A stretch of 64,000 bases of DNA from Cyprinodon diabolis (Eukaryota > Chordata > Actinopteri > Cyprinodontiformes > Cyprinodontidae): NCBI GenBank assembly GCA_030533445.1, contig CM060070.1:26834001-26898000 (forward strand). The letters are read 5' to 3'. The notes beneath the pieces are model-generated. The model searched no databases. It was not told the origin of the DNA and saw only the letters and a list, made by a program, of their open reading frames with translations. Shown here piece by piece: positions 36,866 through 50,319 of this stretch; the first letter of the stretch is position 1; each line of letters opens with the position of its first letter. Made by a program: the position numbers and the translations under genes.

Positions 36866-37172
36866 AGACTCTTACAAGATAAGTCGCCGGTGTAATTTCT
36901 GCTATCATCCAATAAACCGTTTGCAGCAGCGGCAGCAGGGAGGAAGCTTCCTGAGGCGTCTCTTACTCAAATTTAACTCCAACATTCAGTGTTTGACAGC
37001 TTTTTATATAGCGGACACCCTGGAATTTTTAACTGTAATGTGTATATTGTTCTGTAAATATTTGGGAATTCCTTGCATACATTGAAATAAATTTTATGTT
37101 TTAAACAGATTTGTTTGTACCAAAGTTTTGCGACTGCTTGTTTTTATAGTAAAACTAAATTGTGGCACAACC

Positions 37173-37509
37173 TTAAAGGTATAGTGGAGGATTTTCTTTT
37201 TCCAGGTGGATCATCAAAATAAGCGGTCCTCCTAACTGTCAATCATTCTGGTGATATGTTTACATAAGTCCTACATGCTAGTTCCCATTTTAACTTACCG
37301 GTGGTGAATCTGACATAATAGAAAAATTGCAAATTGAAAGTAAGCTTGTTTCAGCGATGCAAACAGCAACTCATGAATGCTCTCACATGTGTTAAATAGA
37401 TGTTCCTTCTCGAGAGCCGGTACAGGGTTGTGCATCTGCATTTCTTTTTTTAAAGTGGAGAGGGCGGGTCTTTTCAAAAATTTGCAAAAATCCCCTACAA
37501 TATCTTTAA
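37173..37509. mobile_element. TTAA-flanked MITE (piggyBac-type), 337 bp
   Basis: Left end TTAAAGGTATAGTGGAGGAT and the right end, whose reverse complement is TTAAAGATATTGTAGGGGAT, form imperfect inverted repeats bounded by TTAA. No coding capacity. It sits just beyond the pole4 poly(A) signal. A related end occurs at 56900-56960. Confidence 0.75.
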
Positions 37510-37544
37510 TAATACCTCAGTTACGGTAACAGTGTAACTTCATT

Positions 37545-38130
37545 AGTCAAAGGCAGTTTTAAACAAGTGGGTTTTTAACTTTGACCAGGCTTTCAGCACT
37601 TTTCCAGTCTTCTGGGAGTTTGTTCCAGATAAGTGGAGCAAAGGACCTAAATGCTGCTTCTCCATTTTTGGTTCTAGTTCTGGGTGAACAGAGTAGGCTG
37701 GAACTAGAAGACCTGAGTGGTCTGGGAGGTTCATACACTGACAACAAATCTGTTATGTATTGAGGTGCTGATCCATTCAGTGATTTATAGACTAACAGAT
37801 GTTAAAGGCTATTCTCTGAGCTCCAGGGAGCCAGTGGAAGGACTTCAGAACTGGGCAGATGTGCTCTACTTTCTTAGTTCTAGTGAAAATACGGGCAGCA
37901 GCTTTCTGAAGGACTAGGCAAACCTATGAAGACGTTGAAGTAATCAGTTCTACTAAAGATAAATGCATGAATGCATTTTTCTATATCCTGCTTGGACATT
38001 AGTCCTTTAATACTGGGAAAGTTCTTCAGGCGATAAAAAGAGCATGTAGATATTGAATAGGAGGGGCCCAGAGTGGAGCCTTGAGGAACCCTACATATGA
38101 TTTTTCAGGTTTCTGAGGGAACGTAAAGTT
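37545..38130 (-). repeat. LINE C-terminal fragment (antisense)
   Basis: On the minus strand, frames 37559-37747 and 37543-37734 read GEAAFRSFAPLIWNKLPEDW then WSKLKTHLFKTAFD, split by a frameshift. This is the typical end of a fish LINE reverse-transcriptase polyprotein. The + strand text to about 38130 (gatattgaataggaggggcc, cctacatatga) continues the same family upstream. A shorter relative is at 8521-8880. Confidence 0.6.
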
Positions 38131-41100
38131 GACTCAATGCTGTTAAAGGATGCAATTTCAGCAGAGTTGTCAAACACTGCTGTAAAATAGTATTTGCATG
38201 CTTAAATTTATGTTTTTAATCTACATTATTGTTCAATTAATTGAATAATTATTAATATCTAAATTATATTTGAGGTATTGACTTCTCTTGCAAATCCCAG
38301 TCTTCAAAAAAATCATCTCTGGTTAATCGGTCATTAATTGATTGATTCACTGGTTGCAGTCATTTACAGAAAAAGATTGAGGACAAACAAAAGTTATTAG
38401 TGTGTGACTGAAGGATAGGAAAAGGCTTAGGTCTGAAAACCCAGTTAAAGCAGATTAGTTAGTGTCTAAAACGACACGCTAAGAAATACTGTTGGGGAAA
38501 AAAAGACACAAACAACCAGAACGAATCCTCCAGCCCCAGGATTTCGAATCTTTTCCATTCCATACTCCCAAACATTAGCTTCTTGCTTAAGACACATTTG
38601 CAAATCAACAGACAATCCTACAAAATTTATAACAGAAAAATCCAAACTGAAATATTTTTCTCACTTTTTCACTTTATCATAAGAATTTAACTAACAATGT
38701 TGTATAAAACGTGATTTGATTAAAATTTTAGGTCTGTGAAATATGTGATATTCACAGATTCAATAGATTTGATCTTACTGACGAGCTGCAACAAAAAGAT
38801 CAGAAAATTGGAAGTGGGCTGCCATCTGGGGGCGCCCAGGGAGCAATCAGGGAGCAATCAGGGGTTAAGGGTCTTGCTCAGTGACCCAGAGTGGCAGTCT
38901 GTGGGAGTGGAGCTAGAACTCAGAACCAACATTTCTCGGAACCGAAAACAAGGCTTTGTTGGGCTGCTGTATAAAACCCCGAATTCAACCCTATTCCTGA
39001 CATTTTGAATTGAAAAAGCTTCTTGGATGGGAAGCGAAATGTCTTCCAACTTTGAAACAAAGTCCAGTGGATTGTTTTTAATTTTCTTTTTTTGGAAATA
39101 TTAAACTCTACAGTTTAGTTAATGATTCTCTGAATACATCTTCAGATCCCAGGAGAGCAATCATTTAGAGCTGTGGCCCCCAGATTGTGTTAACTTCACC
39201 TTGTCCTGTCTTTATTCTGTTGATTTTTTTTAAGAAACCGCTTCAAATTTATTTATCCAGACAGATTTGGAATAAAAGCCTGTGTGATTTATATGAATGC
39301 TGTCATACTTTATCCTCCGTGGGGGTGTTTTATGTCTGGTTTCATACTATAGGACTTTGTGGCCTTTAACCTTTCAAATCAGCCTTTCTGAGCATGTACA
39401 AATAAAAAAGTCAATTTCCTTTTACATTTGTAGGCATATAAAATAGTTGCTCAAAATTTATTTTTAACAATAAAAGCTTGCATTACAAATGAGCTATAAA
39501 GTTGAATAAAATGGATGAGGAAATAAAGCTACCAAAATGACTGAAGCACAAAAAATAAATAAATAAATAAAGATGTAAGTATAGGAAAATAATACCTGCT
39601 TTTTACTAATGTTTCAACATTACTCCATATATTCAAAATATTCTCACGCATTGAAAAATACTAAAATTAAAAACAAGAACAGTTAATATTACATTACTAT
39701 GCTGTGTCATAATCATGTTCTTTTATGTTTTAGTTGGTGCAGAAGTTCTAAGAGTTAAACCCGCCTGTGGGGTAGTACTGCTGTTCAAACATCTCTCTTA
39801 ACAACGTGACACTGAGAAAAATCACATCGTACAAGAAATACACACGAGCCTCCCCAGACTGTTGTTCTTCCAGTCAGCTCTTGCAAAACATCCAAAATCT
39901 CCAGTTTCAGACTTCAGGCTCAGTCAGGACCCTGAAAAAGTTTATCGTTGAGATCTCAAAAATAAATTCCCAAGTGTGTTTCAGCTGATTTTTCTGGGTT
40001 TTGAGTTTCAGGGGTAGTGAAACAAGCTTGTGGGAAGTTGGGTTGTTTGGTTTCAGGAGTACAACAGTCTGCTCCCTGCAGAGGAATGTCCTATTTGCAC
40101 AGGGAAATGTGGAGCTTTCTATTCTAATCAAATATATTCACATGGAGGATTTGGCAAAGTGTTATTTTCTTGGCGATATAAACTAGGTTTTTGAGAAACC
40201 TTGTGTGAAAAATGCTGTGCTGCATGTCCCTTTTAAATACATCACAAGCTATTAATTTCGAATTATGTGGCCCTTTTACTAACAAAATATGTATCGATTG
40301 ATTAACTTAATTGATCTCACAGTGGAGAAATTTACTTATTCATTGATTAAAGTATTACATGACCTAAATGACAGCGTTTTTGTTTTATATCAAATAAAAC
40401 ACAATTAAATAAACTTTTCATTGATTAAACCAATATAGACAGAAGTCCTGGGTCTTGTTGTATGATCCTATTCCTTGCCAACAACCTGATTCTGTGCGTG
40501 ACTTGCTGAGGTGATGCCTTTTGTCTGGTTGTCTGGGACTGCTGGGTCCCTCTGGGGCCGAGTTCACCTATCATTTGCTGCTCTCTGTGGGTTGTGGACC
40601 TTCTACAGTTTTCAGTATTCTCCCAACTATGAAAGAGTTGTGATAATCTCATTTCTTCGCCCACATCTACACAAACTTTCCATTGACTTCCATTCTTTTC
40701 CTATTCATTTGTATGGCCTGACCCAGACCCTTATCCTAACAATTACAGTACCATCACATATTTAACCCTAAACTTAACCTAAACTCAGTTAACACCTTCG
40801 TTCTTAAAGTAACCACAAACCCAAAAAGGAGAGCTTCTCATGAGGAACAGTTCTTGGTCCTTACAAGCACTGGATCAGGTCAGGTAGAACAGACGGCAAC
40901 CATTGCGATTGGAAAAATTGACTTCCTGTTCTCAGGCTTTGATAATGTCAACATTTCACTGGAGACTAAAAGGGGATCAACACTACCAAGTCCGGTCTTA
41001 TTTGACTGGTCTATGTGAAAGTTAGTGTTTCTACATTATCAGTAAGAACGCAAAGCCCCCACAGTGTAGCATATTCCTAGGAACAAAGACAAAGACATGG

Positions 41101-44100
41101 CCACTCATACATCCAAACAATCTTATCTTGCTATATGTTGCATATCCATTTGACTTCAATTGATTTTCAATCGTTTTAACCCTTTCTATAAAAGCCCAAA
41201 TTGGCAAAGAACTCAGTTAGTTAAAAACCATCTGTGAAACTGTCAGGCATTAGAAGGAAATTGAGCTAAACTATTACCAGTGAAACCCTAACCCTAACCG
41301 CATCTTGGTTCTAAACCTGTCGGCAAAAAGGGTAGTGGGGACCAGCAAAATGTCCTCACTTTCGTACAAATAATGGTGAAATGGTTCTCACTCTGATACA
41401 TAAACAGGTGCACAAATCTACATACCAGCAAACTATCTAAATGCTAAAAGGTCTTACAAACACAGGTTACGATTACATCACTCTGACCTGCATACTTTGA
41501 GCCTGGACTGAATCTAGTTATAATGAATTAAATTCCTGCAGTTTGGATACCATCCATTTTAGTTGAATACATCTTCTCTAGAACATGACAGCAATCATCT
41601 GCTCTATAAAGTAAGCCTGAAATACTGCAGTAGGACACACAAAAAGAAGCACTGGATGGCGAAATCATATTAATCTTTATCATGAATTAAGTAGGTACAA
41701 GGAAATACCTACTTAGGAAAGATATTCAAATAGTTAAACCAATGAATAGAACATTTAAAACAACTGGGACACTGACAAAATTAACCTGAAGCATTATTCA
41801 GGTTTACTGTATCAAGCACAGGAAGGAGGGTGGAATGCAGTGTAAAAGATAACCTCCAAACCTGACTGAAGGGACTGACACCGAAAGCACCCTCTTTAGT
41901 TCACAATCTTTATAGGTTTAGTTTATTTTAATGCTGCTTAGCTCATCTTTACCAGGAATTGTAATAACTGTAAAGGTAGCTGTAACCTATTAAGGGCTAG
42001 CAGCTATTTATTTGTAAATATGTTTAGAAAATTATGTAGATCAACATGCATCAACTTTATTGGAATACCGTGTTTTCTAGCCCCCAAATCTAAGACAGAT
42101 ATTTGGTGCATAATGATAATACCACAGGGAAACAATAAGTCATTATTTCCTTTTAAAAGTGAATTTAAGTTTCTGGAAATATGATAAAAGAATAAGACAA
42201 AATATGCTACATTTATTTTTCTTTCCAACAAATGCCGACAAATAAAAGAAACAAAATAAAAGAACAACAAAACATTCAAATCTGTTGTGGGATGCTTTTT
42301 TCCCCACTGAACAGATGTGCAAATACATTCAATATTAGTTCATGTCAAAACAAATCAATTTATATTTCAAAGAGCTTTACCAGCTGTGCAGCAATAGTAA
42401 AGCACACTGTAACCTACTGATTTTTGAGTGATGCTGACTGGATAAAAAAACAGCTTTTGAACAAGTTACCATAGATGAAACCTCAAAAATCAACTTGTCT
42501 TTAGACTGAAGTCATCTAAATTGCATTCCTCAAAGCTTTTTGCATGTTTCTTAAGCTTCCCTGCTTGCCTACATTTAAACATTATGTTAAGTATCCCCAC
42601 CTAGATCCCTGCTTTTTATCTCAGTAATCTGTTTCAGCTCCATTAAAAGTCTGTTAAGTTGAACATTCAGCTCACTTGGGCAAACATCAACCCTGAGGGC
42701 ACAACATACCTCCTTACTTCCCCGGATACTTCTCCAAGTGAGAGTAGCATTTCATTTTAGATCCATAGTTCCTGGGATTGTTTTGGATTTGTGATTCCCA
42801 AACTTTGTGAGTCAGCAAGACAAATATTTTCAATCAGGACAAGGATGATCACACAGATTTATCTGGCTCACAGACATACCAGTAGTCAGGAGAAAAGTAT
42901 GTTTTTGCACTTTAGATTCCAGCCTAATTTCTTGTGTCAAATTCTTAAACCCACTCTTATTGTGCACATGCATTAACATTCATTCATATGTATATAGAGT
43001 GCACATTTTTACACCAGCCTCACCCCTCGGCACAGACTGCATATTTTCATAGCTTGAATTCCATTAGGACATATTGTTGCCTTCATGTCTGGACAGTTGT
43101 TTCCCCTCCAGCCCCTCAAAGGTATTTCACGCTTTCTCTCAGGAGTGTATTAACATAATGCCAAGAAGGAATGGCATCAGCGGCTGCCTTAGAGAAGACT
43201 TTTCTTCCTTACGGTGACAGTAGTTGTTGGCTGCAGGGAAGCTTTATGCTTTTCTCTTTAGAAAATGTTTCCCTTCGGTTTTTAGATGCCTGTAAAAGAA
43301 AGTCTGCTAACATCTATGGATTGCTTTAATAAATTTAATCAGAAATCTTTGTCTCCAAACTTTAAGTTGATTACGACCACAGAAAGGTGTAATATAAGGT
43401 AGAGGTGGCTTAAAATAGGCTGACCTCAAAATCACATTTTAACAGGTACAGTAATGCAATGCAGTTGGTCCTAATTAGAGAACCACAAATGGATGAATAA
43501 AGTGAGGCTTTTAGCTGCTTTTATTCAATTGAATGTAAGGTAATGTAATGTACACTATTCTGGTGGTACTGCTGTTTGTAAAAAACGAAACAAGAACTGA
43601 ACATTTATCTTAAGGCTGCCAAAATGTAGCTATTCTAAATTCCAGTTTTTATCAAAGTTCTCTTTGATCAATGTGGCAAAATGAGTTGACTCCTTGTAGA
43701 GCAATTTCAAATCTCTGAATATGTAAATATCAGGCACACACAAGGCTCAGATATGATACACGCATTGCATCCTCCTCGACGTTTCTGAAAGATGTTACAA
43801 TACGTTATCTGTGTTGGTTTTTGTTATGTGATGAGATTTCTTTGCAATCTGAAACTGTCCTGCTAAGAATGAATTATGAGATATGATTATTTTTCCTCCC
43901 CTCACCTATTGTGATCCCTTTCTTTTATTTTTTTTATTATAAGGCTGTGCCTTTTTCTGACAGCAAGGCTTCGTACACCCCGTCCCCCCGTGCCTGTATA
44001 TTGTCAGTGTTTTTTGTCTTTTCTTGGATTGACTGTACCGAAACTGCAATTTCGCCCCACTGGAGTGCCCCTACAGGCTGGGTGACAAATAAAGACATTT

Positions 44101-44942
44101 TGAATCTTGAATTTAAACTTTGCCTGATATTTTTTATTGTCGTGGGAAAGATCGCCATATGCAGTAAATCTTTGCCTTATGAAATTACATTTGAGCAGAG
44201 GATATTGAGAATTCTACTCTTGTTTGGTGTGTTATGCTTTATAATACCATTACATTACCCACCATGAATAACATGGAGTTGTGTCAGCAAATAAGATTTT
44301 AACTTATCAGGGACTTTGGTGTCAGTCCAAGCAGAAAAACCTGGGAGGATGAAGCATTTAAAGGCAGGCTTACCACAGCAAAATTATAAGCAGCCATAAC
44401 ACATGTTCCATTTTCACACGCATAAGAAAGAAGGAAAATGTATGCATACACAAGTAGAGCTTCACTGCAGGTGAAACAGAATAAATCATTCCCAGGGAAT
44501 GTTAATATCCAATGGGCCTCACTGTCATACTTACAGTGACTTATTCTTAGTCATACCATTTGCAGATGATGGTTTAAACAGAGTTTTGTTTTATGTTCAA
44601 AGCTTAGGATTTGTTTTATAACCTAACACTGCTTTAAACTCCTCCACAACTTGTTCTCTGATCTGTCTGCTGGGGTTTTCTGTCTTTACTCTGTTTTCCA
44701 CAAACCTCTGAAGGCTTCACAGCACAGATGAATGTATACCGAAATTATTTTAAAAGGAAAAGAGATCTGATTACAAGTTATATGATGTCTAAAAGTAATT
44801 GTTTGTTGAGAATTATACCTAGGAATAAAAGAGGTCTGAATACAAATGCAGGACACACATTTATCTTCCAAATGCATATTTTTGAAAGGCTTGACTGTAT
44901 TAAAACTTTATCCCAAGTGGGGCTGCAAGGGGTTGTGGTGCC
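38131..44942. other. Large intergenic stretch, no gene supported
   Basis: Mainly AT-rich. Items seen: an antisense SINE piece at 38818-38925; an aaat microsatellite near 39552; a repeat-like block at 40660-41420 with cattgacttccattcttttc, decayed ccctaa words and tggggaccagcaaaatgtcc, phrases common in old fish repeats; and 43910-44115, ending aaataaagacattttgaatc, the look of a retroposon tail. Open frames across the stretch have no domain. Confidence 0.5.
38818..38925 (-). repeat. tRNA-derived SINE fragment
   Basis: gggttaagggtcttgctcag and agagtggcagtctgtgggag match the SINE copies at 48935-49125 (same orientation) and 53430-53642 (opposite). It is truncated and lacks the tRNA-like head. 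Confidence 0.75.
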
Positions 44943-45215
44943 TATCTCCAGCAGTCTATGGGCAAGAGGCAGGTTACACCCTGGACAGGTCGCCAGTCCA
45001 TCACGGGAAACAAACAACCATTCACACACACACTAACAAGAATTTAGAGAAGACAATAAACCTAACAGTCATGTTTTTGGACTGTGGGAGGAACCCAGAG
45101 TACCTGGAGAGAACCCATGCATGCTCAGGGAGAACATGCAAACTTGAACCCGCAACCTTCATGCTGCAAGGCACCATTACTACCCACTGTGCCACTGAGC
45201 ATCCCCAACCTAATG
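44935..45215. repeat. Common teleost interspersed repeat
   Basis: Contains the phrases caccctggacaggtcgccag, agtccatcac, cacacacactaacaag and ggagaacatgcaaac, a block found many times in fish genomes, as I recall. A fragment (ttcaaacctaggaccccct) also occurs at 49530-49570. The class is not assigned. Apparent ORFs over it are not genes. Confidence 0.6.
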
Positions 45216-46650
45216 GAAATCTCTATACATGTATATATACATTATTGAAAAAAAAAATAGCAACAGACTCAAATTAAATTTCAGACAGCCCACTGGTAAG
45301 TTGTTTTGTTTTCAGAAGATGCTGAGGGCACCCTGTGCACCATGTTGGTGACCCCAACATGGTGCATGAAAGGAGAGCTATATTACCTATATTACCTTGC
45401 AGGAAGAAGTTTGCGAGTGTGAACATTGACTCCAGCTTCTCTGCATGGTTTGCATGCTCTTCGTATGTATGGGTTTGTTCTCTTTGCATTCTATTACTTC
45501 TTCCTGTCTGTCATTTTGAATTGCCTGTAGGTATATGTGCATGCATATTTGTTTTTCTTGTTTGTTTCTAAGTTGCCCTTTGATGGATCAGCATCCTCTT
45601 CTCTTTGTCCCCCACTGGCTGGTTGCAATAGGAACATCCCTCTATGACAGTGCAAGGATAAGTAAACATGAAAAATGGGTGGATGAACTACAAAAGTAAT
45701 ATGTACTAATGATTAAATAAAGAAAATATTTTGACAGTCATGTTTTTATAAAAATAATCCTTTATAACAAAGGAATTTGTGGCACTAGGAGAAAATAATT
45801 TGTTTTAACTGGCCACTGCTACGAGAAGGGCCTTAAGTTGAGCATGTACAGTATGACTGTATCAGGCCCACAGGAGGGTTTTTATTAAAGAAGTAATCTG
45901 TTATGGAATATACCTCTAGGTATGATTTATTACAAACAATCAGCTTTCCACTCTACAGCAGCTGAATCTGAGGGTTTTGTAACGTTTCTTTTCCCTGCTG
46001 AGTCTGACCATTATAATTCCTATCTGAAACAGATGCAAGGGCACGTTTTCTCTGGTTTTTGTCATGTAATCTTGCCACGGTGCTGTTTTCCATTTAAACA
46101 GCAATGCTACAGATAATTGTGCTTTACTGGCATGTTGTGGCTCACCCTTATGCTGTGTGATTATGGACACAAAGGTCCAGCTTCTTTATGATTTATGCAC
46201 TGAAAGGTAGAGGCTGAGTTCAAGAATTGAGTGATTATTCAAACATCTGTATGATTCATAGGCAAACTATTTTCCATTGCTTTGGAAACTTTTCAGAATC
46301 AGCCAAGATTTGAAATCAGCCAAAGTGCTTGGATAGTTTCCTACTGCTGTAGGACAAGTTTTATAATTTAAAATGTTGCAGAAAAACGACTTGTTAAAAA
46401 GGGGTAGAACTCATTACATTCGTTTTATTTCCTTTTACAGACCTGGTTTTAAGTATGGAGCATCAATTTTCAATAGATCTAAGGATGGGCCAACCCAAAA
46501 TTCTAAGTTTGATCTGTGTTGCATGTTAACTTTTCGTCTGGAATGCACAGATGTATTGGAGTTTCCACTGGCTAGCTTGTTGGTTTGGAATCTGTTAAAT
46601 ATTGGGAGTTAATCCTTTTCATGCCCTCCACTTTGTGCTCTGCACCAGTA
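45216..46650. other. Intergenic, no gene supported
   Basis: Mixed composition. A short imperfect inverted pair around caccatgttggtgaccccaa / catggtgcatg (45340-45370) was seen. No domain-bearing frame. Confidence 0.4.
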
Positions 46651-46689
46651 ACACTATAAGCAAAACAGAACCTTAGTGTGGCCTCCATG

Positions 46690-47215
46690 CTGAAGAGTTA
46701 AGGCTGATTTATACTCAGCAACCTTGTCATCTGCGTGTGTGTCGCAGTGAATGCAAATGTGCCTCCGCCCCTGCCGCATACACTCTGCTGCAGCTCTCCG
46801 AAATTGTAGGTGACTGCAGACAGTGCCGCAGACAGTAGGCATCTGATTGGTCAAATCTACATCTGCTCTACTATATGCGTATTTCCTGTTCGGTACTTTA
46901 CCGGCTTGTTTTGTTTGTATGTCCACCATTGCGGAAAACGACTCGTGAAGTTGGACCAGCTAGAAGAGCGAGGTGCACGAGAACGCTGGGACCCTTTTTC
47001 CACCTGGATCCCTGCTCTTTTTCGCCCTCCGTTCTCAGACAAACTTGCCCTCTCTTCCTCACCGCCTTGGTCGTATCTGGACCCACAGCTAGGTCGCGAT
47101 TGTCCCTTTTGAATTGTGGCGTGGAATAACATAGCGCAGACCATCCTTCGAAATAGGGCATAAATCAAAAATTTCTGCGACAAGCTCACTGCGACACACA
47201 GGGATAATGTTTGTT
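46690..47215. repeat. Possible Harbinger-like MITE remnant
   Basis: The left side starts aaggctgatttatactcagc with tgtgtgtcgcagtga soon after. The right side carries the inverted tcactgcgacacaca and gcataaatca, but in a different order, so a simple terminal pair is not intact. It is GC-richer than its surroundings, with open frames on both strands that have no domain. Harbinger-like assignment rests on the ggctgatttatact end, from memory of fish MITEs. Confidence 0.35.
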
Positions 47216-48934
47216 AGAATTATCTTTTATTATCCATGTACGTGCCTGTTAAACCCTTATATTAGCTACCTGTAAAGTAATAAGGCTAATATTTTACCAA
47301 GCAGTTTATGAAGTTAATGTCATGACTCTTTAAAAAAACAACGGTTGATCAGAGCAGCTGCGGCTAGAGCATCTATAACAGGATTGTATATAAGAGAGAA
47401 ACACAGGTTAGTGACCACAAAAATCTGATGGAGGATGATTATGAACGCGTGAGACAATAAAATGGTTTAACAGTTCAGTCCTGCCTACAGAACGAGGATG
47501 ATTCCTGCCAGTCGGCTGACAAGACACAGCGGATGCTGCCAGAGAGTTCCAGACACGGAAGCCTATAAGGCTGTAGAAATGACAGGAAATCAGATCTAAG
47601 CTGAGGAAGTCAGGGCGAAGTCAAGAGGTGGAGGTCAAGGGTGTGTAACAAAGATTGGGCTAAAAATGGCATATTTGCTGTTCTATGCGCCCTTATGCAA
47701 GCCTGGTTAAAAGCCCTAGAATGAAACACACCAGAACCGAGCCGTCAGCTCCGGGGCTGGTCTGGGAACCCCTGCGGACGGGGGCAAGGATCCAGCGGGG
47801 GACGAAGCAACCGAACCCGACCCAGTGACGGTAGCCTGGACACCGGCGGCACTGGCTCCAATAAAAAAAATTTGGTCTTGGCTAATTTTCAATAGAGAAA
47901 CTGCCTGCTTTGTAATTCTTGTAGAAGTTAACCCCACTGTAGGCTAAACAGCTAAATTGGTGTCTTACATCTACCTCTATTCATGTTCTTGTGCCAGTGA
48001 ACCAGTGGGCTGGTCTGTATGTAAATTTTGAGGTGTGACAAAAGTACAGGCCAGAAACAAAAAAGGCAACATCCCCAAGTTGACGTTAATTCTGGCATTC
48101 GTTTGGATTCGCCCATTTATGGAAGTTTAGAATTGTGAGATCTGCAGAGAAAGGCGGTGTCGATGGGGTTTGAACTTCTCTGTACGTCCATTTCTCCCAC
48201 TGAACATCGTTATGGGATCTATGACAATGTAAACTTGGTTTTGCATTCTATGACCCCTTTAAATCCTGAGCCATTACTCTGTCTGAGTAAGAGTAAATTC
48301 TTTTAACCTGCTATATGTTTTATAGTCATTCAATATATATATATATTAGAGCAGGGGTCTGCAACCTGTGGCTCCAGAGACACATGGGTTTCTTTGGACC
48401 CTTTACAGTGGCTCTAAGTGTAGTAGTGTGAAAAATATATAATGTACTATAATAAATACCAGTTCTAAAAGCTTTAGTGGTTTTTATTAGATGAAAAAGA
48501 ATGATATAAAAGAACCAGAAATGTTTTTTACATAAATTGTTGGTTGTTTAAGATGGCAACTAATTTCCTATGCAAGATAATAAAAAAAAATAGGCTGTTA
48601 TAGTCAGGTTATATTTATACTCAAACAACTTTTACTTGTCTGGACACAAGGCAAAATGGCTCATTGGATATGAAAGTTTGCAGACCCCTGCATTAGAGAG
48701 TGTTATTGTAATTGTCTCGAGTCGGGGAGAGAAAGCTTAAAGGTGTAAGCAGTAAGCTTTTCTTTACAGCTAAAAAAAATAAAACAAACATAATATTGCA
48801 ACTGTAACACTTGAAACTGCTTAACCAGGGAATTAAAACACTGCTCAACAGATGTGCCCTGTGCGGGTATCAAATTCTTTGCAATATTTTTTTTTACTTA
48901 TTAATTTATATACTACTCTAATAATCCCAGAGGG
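47216..48934. other. Intergenic, repeat-rich
   Basis: 47480-47640 resembles the cagg-rich block near 3100. 47660-48262 includes the interior and right end of the gtcatagaatg MITE family: ggcatatttgctgttct at about 47667, gggtttgaacttctctgtac near 48160, and ttgcattctatgacccctttaa ending 48262. The interior is interrupted by unrelated GC-rich text at about 47730-47860. A TA run lies near 48335. No gene. Confidence 0.5.
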
Positions 48935-49125
48935 AACTTACTTCTCTGCATTTAACCCATCCCCTTGGGGAGCAGTGAGCTGCCATTGTGCGGCGCCCGG
49001 GGAGCAGTGTGGGGTTAAGGGTATTGCTCAGGGACCCAGAGTGGCAGTCTGTGGGAGTGGGGCTCGAACTCACAAACTCAGGATTCAAAGCGCTATGCCC
49101 TAACCACTAGGCCGCCACTCCCCTA
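48935..49125 (-). repeat. tRNA-derived SINE
   Basis: The reverse complement begins aggggagtggcggcctagtg, with an A-box-like and then B-box-like segment (gagttcgagcccc) and the same body as the SINE at 53430-53642. It is nearly full length, with AT-rich tail toward 48935. Confidence 0.8.
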
Positions 49126-50030
49126 AATATAGAACAAATATAGAAAAAATAGAACAGTTAATGGCAGCAATAGTTCCTTTAGTTGCTGTGTTGAGGAGAG
49201 GCAAAATTAAACAGAAAGACAGGTTAAATACACATGATTTGTTTCATCTCTATAGTAAGAACATTAGGGTAATTTGTGAAGTTTTTGTTTTATTACCTCA
49301 CTTTGACTCCTTTTAAACATCTTCTAGCCACTTTAGATAATAACCTTAGTTTTCATGTCCCACGACAATTACACTACGCTAGAGGAATTTGGTTTACCCA
49401 AGTGTGCAGCTGCAATAGTTAGTTGAGCTTGAAGGTGTTTAAACTGGAGCAGCTTTTTCCTTTTTTGTCTCCACTTTATCATTCCACGATGATTTAAATC
49501 TGTTTGCACAGGAAGAGCATGCAATCTCCAGATTAGAAGGCAAGGCTGGGATTCAAACCTAGGACCCCCTCACTGCAAGGCCAGAGTTCTAAACTTAATA
49601 AGTTATTCTAAGCTAAAAATTTGTAAGGGTGTATGTATCTATTTATGCATTAAACCTCTGCCCCTGTAGTGGTTGGAGAAAATCCTCAATGAATTCAAAG
49701 CTCTGCTTCTAGTACACATTTAGAAATAGAATTACTAAGTAAGTTTCTTAAAAAAAAAAAAAAGGAACTGCTAATGGGTCATTAAAACCTCCAAATAATG
49801 ATATCATTGCTCATCAGGACTGCGTGTTTCCCTATACAGTTTCTACAAGTGGAAACAGAATGCTATTATGCTATTTTCTTGTTAAATAACTGAAAATGCA
49901 GTTTGAATTAATGTGCTATCATCTGGATTATTATTTGTCCTCATAAATCTTATGAAATCTATTTGGTCCTTAAGGTAAGGCATGCAGCAGAGAGGGAAAA
50001 GGGATTTTAATGCCTTAAATCAAACAAACT
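49126..50030. other. Intergenic upstream of the second chemokine
   Basis: AT-rich with an A run at 49750. A small piece of a common fish repeat lies around 49520-49575. No gene recognised. Confidence 0.45.
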
Positions 50031-50034
50031 GGGC

Positions 50035-50319
50035 TCGACATCCTGAGTGAGGACATGAGAAGAGAGAAACAGGGGAGAGGTGGGATGAGGAAAAAAGGAG
50101 AACATGAGAGAGGAAGAGAGTTGAGCGGGAGAATGACTGAGGATAAACAAACAGATGGTGGGAGGGAAGGATGGTAAGAGACAGAAAAAGGAGAGGTAGT
50201 GAAAGTGAGTGAGAGATGGGCAGGGAAGTATAAAGAGAGGGAGGGAGTAATCTACAAGAGGCAGCCATAGAGGAAGAGGTGACAGAGTAGATTATCCTCT
50301 CTTCCCTGCCAGTCTCACC
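50035..50319 (+). promoter_or_regulatory. Promoter of the second chemokine: purine tract and TATA
   Basis: A roughly 240-bp, strongly purine-rich (GA) tract on + runs into TATAAA at 50229-50234. The coding ATG is at 50320, so a start near 50260 would give a leader of some 60 bases. The long polypurine run could adopt altered DNA structure or bind GAGA/ETS-type factors; that is speculation. Confidence 0.55.

Noticed and set aside
41284..41299. Telomere-like ccctaaccctaacc
   Set aside because: Only two and a half units, inside an old repeat block; no sign of a telomere or fusion site.
44846..45277. 143-residue ORF
   Set aside because: Covers a common fish interspersed repeat; reading frame not supported.
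50020..50268. Minus-strand Ser/Leu-rich ORF
   Set aside because: Antisense reading of the GA-rich promoter tract.
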